This document shows positions 15,935-23,059 of a stretch of DNA of 64,000 nucleotides, piece by piece. The stretch is taken from assembly GCA_030065235.1 (NCBI GenBank), contig JASJDC010000015.1, positions 1-64,000 on the forward strand. The letters run 5' to 3'. Within the stretch, counting starts at the first letter, position 1; each line of letters opens with the position of its first letter. This DNA is from Alphaproteobacteria bacterium (GTDB lineage: Bacteria; Pseudomonadota; Alphaproteobacteria; UBA8366; Aestuariispiraceae). The translations under genes and the position numbers were made by a program. Below the pieces are notes generated by a model. It saw nothing but the letters and a program-made list of their open reading frames with translations, was not told the origin of the DNA and ran no database searches.

Positions 15935-17530
15935 ATGTCAGCAGTTGAAACGCTCGACATCTCGCCCGTCGGCCGCGTCGAAGGGGACTTGGACGTTCGG
16001 GTGGACATTCAGGACGGCGTCGTCACGAACGCCTGGACCCATGCGGAGCTGTTTCGCGGGTTCGAGGTGATCCTGCGCGACAAGGACCCGCAGGCGGGTC
16101 TGGTCGTTACGCCGCGCGCGTGCGGCATTTGCGGCGCGTCGCATCTCAGCAGCGCCGCTTGGGCTCTGGACACGGCCTGGGGCTCGACGGTGCCAAGGAA
16201 CGCGATCCTGGCGCGGAACCTGGGGCAGATCGTCGAGACGATCCAGTCCCTGCCGCGCCACCACTATGGCTTGTTCATGATTGATTTCACCAATCAAAAT
16301 TATATGAACAGCCCGTTCTTTGAGGAAGCGGTGAAACGTTATTCGCCTTTCACCGGTACGTCCTATGAGGCGGGCGTAACGATTTCCGGCCGACCGGTCG
16401 AGATCTACGCGCTCTTGGGCGGGCAGTGGCCGCATTCGTCCTACATGGTGCCGGGCGGCGTGATGTGCGCCCCGACCCTGACCGACGTGACGCGGGCCTG
16501 GTCGATCCTGGAGCATTTCCGCCGCAATTGGATCGAGCCGCTCTGGCTTGGTTGTTCGATGGAGCGCTATGAGGAAATCCAGTCCTATGACGACTTCATG
16601 GCCTGGCTCGACGAGAAGCCGGAGCACGCCAATTCCGACCTTGGCCTCTACTGGCGCATGGGTGAGGAAATCGGCCTGACGAACTATGGCCGCGGTCATG
16701 GCAAGTTCGTCTCTTGGGGCTACCTGCCGCATGAGGACAAATACAACAATCCGACGATCGAAGGCCGCCAGGCCGCCGTTCTGATGAAGTCCGGCGTTTA
16801 TGACGGCGCGACCGACAGCCATAAGGTGATGGATCAGGTCTTCGCCCGCGAAGATACGATGCACGCTTGGTACGAGGAAGGCGGCGAGGCGCATCCGTTC
16901 GACCGCACCACCAACCCGATCGCCAAGAACCCCGTCGATATCGACGGCAAGTATTCCTGGGCGACGGCGGTGCGGCATGCGGAGAACGGCCGTCTGGAAG
17001 CGGGTCCTCTGGCGCGTCAATTGATCGCCGGCGGCGACCATGGCGAGGATTGGCAGCATACCGATCCGCTGATCCTGGACATGTACCGCAAGATGGACGG
17101 ACCCTCGATCCTGCTGCGGCACTTCGCCCGGATGCACGAGCTGTGCAAACTCTATCGCCAGTCGGAGCGCATCCTGCGCGAGTTCCGTCTGAACGACGAG
17201 TGGTACATCAAGCCGACCGAAAAGGACGGTCAGGGCTGGGGCGCCACCGAAGCGGCCCGCGGCGCTCTGTGCCACTGGATCGATATCCGCAATGGCAAGA
17301 TCCACAACTATCAGATGATCGCGCCGACAACCTGGAATGTCGGACCGCGTGCGTCGGACGGAGAGCGGGGCCCGATCGAAGAGGCCTTGATCGGAACCCC
17401 GATCAAAAATACCGCCGATCCGGTCGAGGTCGGCCATGTCTGCCGGTCTTACGACTCGTGCCTGGTCTGCACCGTGCACGCGCATGACGCCAAGACGGGG
17501 GAAGAACTGGCGCGCTTCAGAACCGCATGA
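15935..17530 (+). CDS. hupL: Group 2a uptake [NiFe]-hydrogenase large subunit
   Basis: 531 residues; AGGAGG precedes ATG 15935. The NiFe site is coordinated by the L1 motif RACGICGASH (Cys63, Cys66) and the L2 motif DSCLVCTVH (Cys509, Cys512, His515); Ser replaces the Pro of the common DPC form, as in cyanobacterial-type enzymes. Sixteen residues follow His515, a C-terminal peptide that the HupD-type protease should remove after nickel insertion. It pairs with HupS 28 bp upstream. The reaction is H2 to 2 H+ and 2 e-. Group assignment is from memory of family motifs, not a tree. Confidence 0.96.
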   Translation: MSAVETLDISPVGRVEGDLDVRVDIQDGVVTNAWTHAELFRGFEVILRDKDPQAGLVVTPRACGICGASHLSSAAWALDTAWGSTVPRNAILARNLGQIVETIQSLPRHHYGLFMIDFTNQNYMNSPFFEEAVKRYSPFTGTSYEAGVTISGRPVEIYALLGGQWPHSSYMVPGGVMCAPTLTDVTRAWSILEHFRRNWIEPLWLGCSMERYEEIQSYDDFMAWLDEKPEHANSDLGLYWRMGEEIGLTNYGRGHGKFVSWGYLPHEDKYNNPTIEGRQAAVLMKSGVYDGATDSHKVMDQVFAREDTMHAWYEEGGEAHPFDRTTNPIAKNPVDIDGKYSWATAVRHAENGRLEAGPLARQLIAGGDHGEDWQHTDPLILDMYRKMDGPSILLRHFARMHELCKLYRQSERILREFRLNDEWYIKPTEKDGQGWGATEAARGALCHWIDIRNGKIHNYQMIAPTTWNVGPRASDGERGPIEEALIGTPIKNTADPVEVGHVCRSYDSCLVCTVHAHDAKTGEELARFRTA

Positions 17531-17557
17531 TCCACTGAAGCGTTTCAGGTTCGACAA

Positions 17558-17593
17558 AACGAGGCGAAGGGGCTGTGCATCCTTCGCCTCGTT
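17558..17593 (+). terminator. Hairpin after hupL
   Basis: AACGAGGCGAAGG pairs perfectly (13 bp) with CCTTCGCCTCGTT around a 10-base loop, starting 27 bases after the hupL stop. Only CCTTATA follows, not a clean T run, so it may be a partial terminator or a stabiliser that raises hupSL mRNA relative to the genes behind it. Confidence 0.65.
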
Positions 17594-17661
17594 CCTTATA
17601 GTGGGGTTTAAACGTTTAATGTATTGATAACAATAAAAAGTATGGGGAGATAAGATCGGCG

Positions 17662-18111
17662 ATGACGACACCCGCTGAAACTGGCGTCGCGGCTGACGCT
17701 CAATCGGGGGGCCAGACCGGCGCCCAACCTTCCGCCGGCGCTTCCGTCGCGCCCGCCACCGAGGCGGCCGACTTTCTCGAGAAATATGGCGTTACGCCGG
17801 CCCAGGCCGATCACGACACTTTGGTGCGCATGATCACCGACCTGTTGAATGACGGGCTGAAAACTCGGACCGAACCGTTCCCTGAGGATAACAAGGAATT
17901 CGCCGACATTCTTGAGGAGTTGCGGGGGTTGTCGGCCGATCAGTTGCGCGAGAAGCTGGTGATCTCCGGCTGGCTCTTGAAGCCCTACGGCGAAGACGAA
18001 ATGCGCTGTCAGGAATGCATGTATTTTCTTTTCCACAAGCGGTGGTGCGACCTGCCGGAATTGATGCTGCCCGCCGAACCGGACTGGTGGTGCCGGCTCT
18101 GGCGGATTTGA
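17662..18111 (+). CDS. HiPIP-like small Fe-S candidate protein 1
   Basis: 149 residues. A low-complexity Ala/Gly/Pro N-terminus (1-35) leads to a helical part and a cysteine-rich tail with Cys116-x2-Cys119-x9-Cys129-x14-Cys144, closing CRLWRI. The CxxC, the third Cys and the terminal W-C-x-x-W resemble the ligand order of high-potential iron-sulfur proteins, though spacing is shorter and there is no export signal. The tail is 26/34 identical to that of the next gene, so they are paralogs. GGGGAGATAAG precedes ATG 17662. Placed between hupL and the protease, it is likely a cytoplasmic electron carrier or cluster-bearing subunit of this hydrogenase (inference). Confidence 0.65.
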   Translation: MTTPAETGVAADAQSGGQTGAQPSAGASVAPATEAADFLEKYGVTPAQADHDTLVRMITDLLNDGLKTRTEPFPEDNKEFADILEELRGLSADQLREKLVISGWLLKPYGEDEMRCQECMYFLFHKRWCDLPELMLPAEPDWWCRLWRI

Positions 18112-18152
18112 AACGGCGGTAGAAGCCGGCGCACCGGAACAGGAGGGGGAAG

Positions 18153-18485
18153 ATGGACGCCAAAGCCTCATCTGCCGAGGACGACGCGCTGCGCGCCGAA
18201 ATCGCGGAAAAACTGGCGGGCGGTCTCGAGACCGAGGTCTGGCCGCGCGCGGAAACTTCGGAGATGGTCAACGACATCGTCGGCCGGTTGAAGACCGAAG
18301 CGGGCGACGATCTGACAACGAAGCTGGTGGTCGCCGGCGTGACTGATCACGTGATCGAGGCGGACGATCTCGAACAGCCGTGCGAGACCTGCATGTATTT
18401 CCTGGTCCATCGCCGTTTCTGTGAACTCCCGGAACTGATGCTGCCGGTCGAGCCGGACTGGTCTTGCCGGCTGTGGCGAATTTGA
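18153..18485 (+). CDS. HiPIP-like small Fe-S candidate protein 2
   Basis: 110 residues, paralog of the preceding gene but without the low-complexity leader. Cysteines are Cys77-x2-Cys80-x9-Cys90-x14-Cys105, ending CRLWRI, with the shared core LPELMLPxEPDWxC. AGGAGGGGG lies 5 bases before ATG 18153. The stop overlaps the protease ATG by one base. Two diverged copies side by side could form a heterodimer or serve two contact sites on HupSL. Confidence 0.65.
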   Translation: MDAKASSAEDDALRAEIAEKLAGGLETEVWPRAETSEMVNDIVGRLKTEAGDDLTTKLVVAGVTDHVIEADDLEQPCETCMYFLVHRRFCELPELMLPVEPDWSCRLWRI

Positions 18486-19045
18486 TGGACGGGTCGGCGC
18501 TGCAAAACCGCGCAAGCTCGGCGGCCGAGCCGAATGAGCAGGCGGCCGTTTCGGAACTCAGCCTGGCGGTGATCGGCTGCGGCAATCCGAATCGGCGCGA
18601 CGACGGCGCCGGGCCTGCGGTGATCGCCGCGCTCCGACAGGGTCAATTGCCTGATCGCGTGCGTCTGTTTGACGCTGGCACCGACGGCATGGGGGTGATG
18701 TATGCGGCCAAAGGCGCGTCCCATCTGATACTCGTGGACGCGCGTGCGCCGGAGGGAGAGCCCGGCGCCATCTTTGACGTGCCGGGCGACTTCCTGGAGG
18801 CGCAACCGCCGCAGAGTTTCAACCTTCATGACTTCCGGTGGGACCATGCGCTTTTTGCGGGAAAGAAAATATATGGCGACGCTTTTCCGAAACAGGTCAA
18901 AGTGTTTCTGATCGAGGCCGCCGATCTCGATCTTGGATTGGGCTTGAGCGAACCGGTGGCGCAAGCGGTGACGAAGGTTGCGGACCAGATCGCGGCGCTC
19001 GCCGGCTCTTTCGCTTCCGGCGCCTCGGCGGGGGACTGGTCGTGA
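18485..19045 (+). CDS. hupD: Hydrogenase maturation endopeptidase
   Basis: 186 residues from ATG 18485, which shares a base with the previous stop; an in-frame TTG at 18464 is less likely. The HupD/HyaD/HoxW family motif GCGNPNRRDDGAGP opens the domain, followed by FDAGTDGM and LHDFRWDHAL, which carry the acidic and histidine residues expected to sense nickel. It should cut the HupL C-terminal peptide after His515. The first 30 residues are low complexity. Overlaps the next gene by 4 bp. Confidence 0.92.
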   Translation: MDGSALQNRASSAAEPNEQAAVSELSLAVIGCGNPNRRDDGAGPAVIAALRQGQLPDRVRLFDAGTDGMGVMYAAKGASHLILVDARAPEGEPGAIFDVPGDFLEAQPPQSFNLHDFRWDHALFAGKKIYGDAFPKQVKVFLIEAADLDLGLGLSEPVAQAVTKVADQIAALAGSFASGASAGDWS

Positions 19046-19344
19046 CGGCCACGGTCGATATCAGGCAAGGCGCGATCTATTTGTCGCGCGAAACCTATCA
19101 AACCTATTTCGCCGGAATCGAGGCGGTGATCGTGCTGATTCGCGATCGTACGCTGCAGGTCCTGCCGGTGATGCATATGGCCGCCGGAGGCTGTCTGTTG
19201 AAGATGCGCAACGCCGCCGGCGATCGTGTCGCCAGCGCGCCGGATGTCTTTGCGGCGAATGGTTTATTCGACTGGACGGCCACGGAAATTGAAGGTCGCT
19301 GGTCCGCCGAAGCCGGCGGTTTGGTCATCGCATTGCCCGATTGA
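19042..19344 (+). CDS. Conserved-position 100-aa protein of the hydrogenase locus
   Basis: 100 residues from GTG 19042, overlapping the protease stop (GTGA). Sequence is mixed alpha/beta, with GAIYLSRETYQTYF near the start and VLPVMHMAAGGCLLKMRN in the middle; no metal-ligand pattern, signal or membrane helix is evident. I do not recognise a family. Coupling to hupD suggests a maturation or assembly role. Confidence 0.6.
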   Translation: MTATVDIRQGAIYLSRETYQTYFAGIEAVIVLIRDRTLQVLPVMHMAAGGCLLKMRNAAGDRVASAPDVFAANGLFDWTATEIEGRWSAEAGGLVIALPD

Positions 19345-19353
19345 CTGCAAACT

Positions 19354-19374
19354 ACATTTACATAAATAAAATGT
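19354..19374. promoter_or_regulatory. ACATTT-N9-AAATGT inverted repeat before the TPR gene
   Basis: Half-sites are identical to those flanking the hupS promoter (14716-14763 and 14832-14844). It lies 80 bp upstream of the TPR gene start in the only sizeable gap of the operon, suggesting a second promoter under the same regulator. Confidence 0.5.
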
Positions 19375-19454
19375 GGTTGACAGGTTTGCGCGACGAGCGC
19401 CATCCTTCTGAAAAGTAAATATACGCGAAATTCGCGTCGTTTACGGGGGAAGGG

Positions 19455-20444
19455 ATGTCAGTTAGTCGAGCGGAAGATTCCGTGAAAGCGGCCTTGCGCG
19501 CCGTCGAAGAAGCGGGGGCGCCGCCGCAGGAAAACGCCGAAATGCTGATGGAGATGGCGATGGGGCTTCAGCAGAAGCCTAAAGAGGTCGGAGACCTCCA
19601 CGCCGCCATCGGTCTTTATGAAAAAGCGTTGGATATATGCCCGGTCGAGTTCTCGGGCCTGCATGCGCGGATACAGGCGCGGCTGGGCACCGCCCTGATG
19701 GTGACGCCATCGGAGACGACGGAGCTTCTGGAGCGGGCTCGGGACATGTTCCAGGCCGCGCTCGGCGTCTTGAACAGCGACGGGGCGGCGGAAGAAATCG
19801 CGGAAGCGGAGATGAATCTGGGGCTGGCGCTTCAGAACCTCGCTGGCGTTCATAAGGCGCGAATACAGGATTGCATCGCCGCCTATCAAAGGTCGTTACG
19901 CACCTTCGACAAGACGAAGCATCCTAAGGAATTCGCCATCCTGCAAAACAACCTGGCGACCGCGTTCCTGTCGATCCCGTTCTCCGACGAGCGGTCGAAA
20001 ATGCGCGAGGCGTTGGCGGTTCAAGCTTTTGAGGAAGGCCTGTCGGTCGTGACCTTGATCGACCAGCCGTCGGAATATGCGATGCTGCAGAACAATCTGG
20101 GCAACGCGTTGCAATATGTCTCTTCCAGCCATCGCGTCGAAAACGGCTTTCGCGCGCTCGACGCCTATGACGAGGCGCTGAAGGTGCGGACGCGCCGGGA
20201 CACGCCGGGCGAATACGCCAACACGATCTCCAACAAGGCCAATTGCCTGGCCAATCTGCCGGACGCAGACGGCGATCCCGATATGGGCAACCCGGAAAAT
20301 CTGACGGCGGCCATCGCGCTTTATCGTGAGGCGAAGGAGATTTTTGAAGAGTTCGGGGATGCGGAAAAGGCGGCGGCGGTCGGCGCCGCGATCGAGGAAA
20401 TCGAGGCCGATCTGGACGAGATGCGGACGCGTCGCGCCCATTGA
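19455..20444 (+). CDS. TPR protein of the hydrogenase locus
   Basis: 329 residues, entirely helical, with TPR-like repeats such as AIGLYEKALDICP, CIAAYQRSLRTFDKTKHPKEFA, LQNNLATAFLSIP and LQNNLGNALQYV. There is no signal peptide, so it is cytoplasmic, like HupSL. GGGGGAAGGG precedes ATG 19455. TPR genes are known in group 2a (Huc-type) hydrogenase clusters; a scaffold for assembly or electron-carrier docking is the likely role (inference). Confidence 0.8.
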   Translation: MSVSRAEDSVKAALRAVEEAGAPPQENAEMLMEMAMGLQQKPKEVGDLHAAIGLYEKALDICPVEFSGLHARIQARLGTALMVTPSETTELLERARDMFQAALGVLNSDGAAEEIAEAEMNLGLALQNLAGVHKARIQDCIAAYQRSLRTFDKTKHPKEFAILQNNLATAFLSIPFSDERSKMREALAVQAFEEGLSVVTLIDQPSEYAMLQNNLGNALQYVSSSHRVENGFRALDAYDEALKVRTRRDTPGEYANTISNKANCLANLPDADGDPDMGNPENLTAAIALYREAKEIFEEFGDAEKAAAVGAAIEEIEADLDEMRTRRAH

Positions 20445-20470
20445 TGGCCTATGTGTAAAGGAGTGCACTG

Positions 20471-20665
20471 ATGGAACTAGTGATAGTAGCTGCCGCCCTG
20501 GTCGCGGGCATCGCTGCGGCGATGGCGGGCGGGGCCCTGTCGGGCATGCGCATTGGCGCGGAAGCCTTGGGCGCCGAACTGGCGGCTTATATGGGCTCGC
20601 TCTACGGTTTTCTGTCTGGAACCGTCGCCGTGATTATCGGCGTCGCGGTCCTGATGCTGATTTAG
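20471..20665 (+). CDS. 64-aa two-helix membrane protein
   Basis: Almost wholly hydrophobic: helix one about residues 3-25, Gly/Ala-rich, and helix two about 43-64 (GTVAVIIGVAVLMLI) with a short loop containing SLYGF. AGGAGTG precedes the ATG. Directly followed by another tiny membrane protein, both just upstream of the NifU-Rieske gene. Probably a membrane anchor or quinone-site component for the hydrogenase relay (inference from position). Confidence 0.7.
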   Translation: MELVIVAAALVAGIAAAMAGGALSGMRIGAEALGAELAAYMGSLYGFLSGTVAVIIGVAVLMLI

Positions 20666-20678
20666 GGAGGCCGGCGCG

Positions 20679-20900
20679 ATGATCGATATGGTGATGCAAT
20701 CCAGCAAACTGTTTTTTGCCGGCAAGCTTTTCAAAGATAACAAGCAGGTCATGCAGCGACTGGCGATCGGGGCCGGTCTCGGCGCCATTGTCACGGTTGG
20801 CGTCGGCTATGTTGCGCCGATCTGGGCCGCGGCGATCGCCGGCGGATTGGTGGCGGGGGTGCTGCAGCCGATCCTGTTTAAAGACCTGAAATACGCGTGA
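20679..20900 (+). CDS. 73-aa membrane protein
   Basis: A basic amphipathic N-terminus (SSKLFFAGKLFKDNKQVMQR) precedes two hydrophobic segments, about 27-45 and 48-66, and a short basic tail (KDLKYA). Thirteen bases separate it from the previous gene and four from the NifU-Rieske gene, so all three are surely co-expressed. No motif is recognised. The basic N-terminal helix could hold a soluble partner to the membrane. Confidence 0.7.
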   Translation: MIDMVMQSSKLFFAGKLFKDNKQVMQRLAIGAGLGAIVTVGVGYVAPIWAAAIAGGLVAGVLQPILFKDLKYA

Positions 20901-20904
20901 CGCC

Positions 20905-21867
20905 ATGAACAGTCTGATCGAAACGCCGACGCCCCAAGGCGCGGAAGCGCCCGTGTCGTCAACCAGCGCGGAGGCCGCGGTTTCCTCGACGACCCCAGCC
21001 GCGTCTGCGCCGGAGGAGCCGCGTGATTTGGCGGCGATGCTGTCGGATATCGATCGGCTGGCGGAACTGGCCGAGGGCTGGTCCGATGAACAACGCATCG
21101 CGGCCGAGGCGCGGGTTCGAGCGGTCGACGCCCTAAACGCCGAGGCTTTGCGACGGATGATCCGAGCCTTGCGCGAGGTCCCTGGCATGGCGCCGGCGCT
21201 GAAACAGGCCGCGGCGGACGAGGTGGTCTATGCGGTCCTGCGCCGTCACGGAATTCTGAAGCCTTCGCTGCATGAACGGGTCGAGGCGGCGCTCGACAGC
21301 ATCCGCCCGATGCTGGCCAGCCATGGCGGCGATGTCGAAGTGGTGAATATCGAGCCGCCGGTTGTGGAGGTGCGGTTTCTCGGCGCCTGCGACGGCTGTC
21401 CCGCCTCCGCCTTGACCTTCTATTCCGGCGTTAAAAAGGCGATCAAGGAGAACGTCCCGGAGATCGAGGAGATCAAACAGGTCAAGGGGTTGGCCGCCGG
21501 CAAGGGCGACGCCAAGGACACCGTCTATTTCACGTCTCCTTTCGCCTCCTATGAGAAAGAGGGTTGGACCCTGGCCGCGCAACTGCGCGACGTGCCGGAC
21601 GGTTTCACCAAGATCGTCGAGGTCGAGGGCCAGTCGATCCTGCTCTCCCGTTTCGGCGATCGCGTCACCTGTTTCGCCAACGCCTGCGCCCATATGGGCA
21701 TGACGATGGATAGCGGCGAAATTGCCGACGGGATCATCACCTGCCCCTATCACGGTTTCCAATATGCGCTCGAGAGCGGCGAATGCCTGACCGCGCCGGA
21801 GGTGCAGTTGCAGCCGCATGGCGTACGCGTCATCGGTGACCGGATCGAAGTGCAGTTGACGGCGTGA
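20905..21867 (+). CDS. NifU-like / Rieske fusion electron-transfer protein
   Basis: 320 residues. A low-complexity start (1-40) and helical region lead to a NifU C-terminal-like domain (about 120-195) with Cys162 and Cys165 (CDGC), then a Rieske [2Fe-2S] domain (about 205-320) with Cys261, His263, Cys280 and His283 (CAH, CPYH). The NifU part can hold a bridging cluster between subunits. A protein with these two domains is described for the Huc cluster (HucE) and is thought to connect the hydrogenase to the respiratory chain. No signal peptide. Strong candidate for the HupSL redox partner. Confidence 0.9.
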   Translation: MNSLIETPTPQGAEAPVSSTSAEAAVSSTTPAASAPEEPRDLAAMLSDIDRLAELAEGWSDEQRIAAEARVRAVDALNAEALRRMIRALREVPGMAPALKQAAADEVVYAVLRRHGILKPSLHERVEAALDSIRPMLASHGGDVEVVNIEPPVVEVRFLGACDGCPASALTFYSGVKKAIKENVPEIEEIKQVKGLAAGKGDAKDTVYFTSPFASYEKEGWTLAAQLRDVPDGFTKIVEVEGQSILLSRFGDRVTCFANACAHMGMTMDSGEIADGIITCPYHGFQYALESGECLTAPEVQLQPHGVRVIGDRIEVQLTA

Positions 21868-21880
21868 CGGCGCAGCGGCG

Positions 21881-23059
21881 ATGAAATTGTCCCTCGCGCC
21901 CTCCTTCGAACCGGTCAAAGCGCCCGGCAGCGTCACCTCCGGTCCGCCGCTGCTCGACCCGAACGGCCCGTTCGCGATCCTGGGCTGGTCGGAGACTGAT
22001 CTGGCCGCGCCGATTTCACCGGCTCGGTCGACCCTGTTCGGTCCGCGCGGCGTCTGCCTACATCCGAACGGCTCGCTCTGGGTCTGCGACACCGGCCATC
22101 ACCGGCTGCTCGGTTGGCGGAAGACTCCGGCCGAGGACAACCAGCCGGCCGACATTCTCATCGGGCAACCGGATTTTGACCGCGAGGGGCGGAACGCGAA
22201 GGGAACGCCGAGCGCCGTGACGCTGAATGTGCCGACGGGAGTCTGCGCCTGGGGTGACGGGCTGGCTGTCGCGGACGCTTGGAATCATCGCGTGCTGCTC
22301 TGGCGTCAGGTTCCGACCGAGCCGAACCAGCCCGCCGACATCATCCTCGGTCAGGTCGAGGCCGATGGCGTCTTGGCCAACCGCGGGGCCGACGCGCCGA
22401 CCGCTGCAACCCTGAACTGGTGCTATGGCGTGGCGCAAGTGGACGGCATGCTGGCCGTGGCTGATACGGGCAACCGTCGCGTGCTGCTCTGGGAAGACGT
22501 GCGAGAGACAGGGCAGCCGGCCGACCGGGTCCTGGGCCAGCACGATTTCACGACGCGTGACGAAAACGCCGGCGTTGCGGTAGGCGCACTGGGGATGCGC
22601 TGGCCGCATGGGATTGCGGTCTGGCGCGGCAAGCTGGCTGTGTCCGACGCCGGCGACAACCGTATCATGCTGTGGGACTCGATCCCGGACCGGCTGGGCG
22701 CGCCTTGCGATGCGGTGATCGGCCAGGCTGGCTTCGACGATTGCGACCATAATCAGGCCGCCTACTATCCGAGCGCTGCGGCGGTGAACATGCCCTACGG
22801 GATCGCCGCCTGCGACGATGTTCTGGTCACCGCCGACACGGCGAATTCACGTCTGATCGGCTGGACCGAGCAGGATACGGGCGCGCCGGCCTCGCGTCTC
22901 ACAGGCCAGCCGGATTTCGCATCCAAGGGCGACAATCGTTGGGGCATGCCGGTGCGTGATTCGCTGTGTTGGCCCTATGGTTTGTCCTTGCGCGACCGGA
23001 CCGTGGCCGTCGCCGACAGCGGCAACAATCGCGTTATGCTCTGGGATCTGGCCACGTGA
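21881..23059 (+). CDS. NHL-repeat beta-propeller protein
   Basis: 392 residues forming repeated blades with the pattern GV/GI near a strand, VADxxNxRVLLW and VLGQxDF (for example VADTGNRRVLLW and VADSGNNRVMLW). About six blades can be counted. No signal peptide, so cytoplasmic. NHL proteins occur in group 2a hydrogenase clusters; they usually act as rigid docking platforms. The stop overlaps the GTG of hypF by 4 bp. Confidence 0.87.
   Translation: MKLSLAPSFEPVKAPGSVTSGPPLLDPNGPFAILGWSETDLAAPISPARSTLFGPRGVCLHPNGSLWVCDTGHHRLLGWRKTPAEDNQPADILIGQPDFDREGRNAKGTPSAVTLNVPTGVCAWGDGLAVADAWNHRVLLWRQVPTEPNQPADIILGQVEADGVLANRGADAPTAATLNWCYGVAQVDGMLAVADTGNRRVLLWEDVRETGQPADRVLGQHDFTTRDENAGVAVGALGMRWPHGIAVWRGKLAVSDAGDNRIMLWDSIPDRLGAPCDAVIGQAGFDDCDHNQAAYYPSAAAVNMPYGIAACDDVLVTADTANSRLIGWTEQDTGAPASRLTGQPDFASKGDNRWGMPVRDSLCWPYGLSLRDRTVAVADSGNNRVMLWDLAT

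Noticed and set aside
15938-17671. 577-codon open frame antisense to hupL
   Set aside because: A shadow caused by high GC codon bias; the sense strand is an unmistakable hydrogenase subunit.
19375-19389. Possible second sigma54 promoter (TGG...TTGC) before the TPR gene
   Set aside because: GG and GC are 11 bases apart instead of 10 and the -24 hexamer reads TGGTTG.
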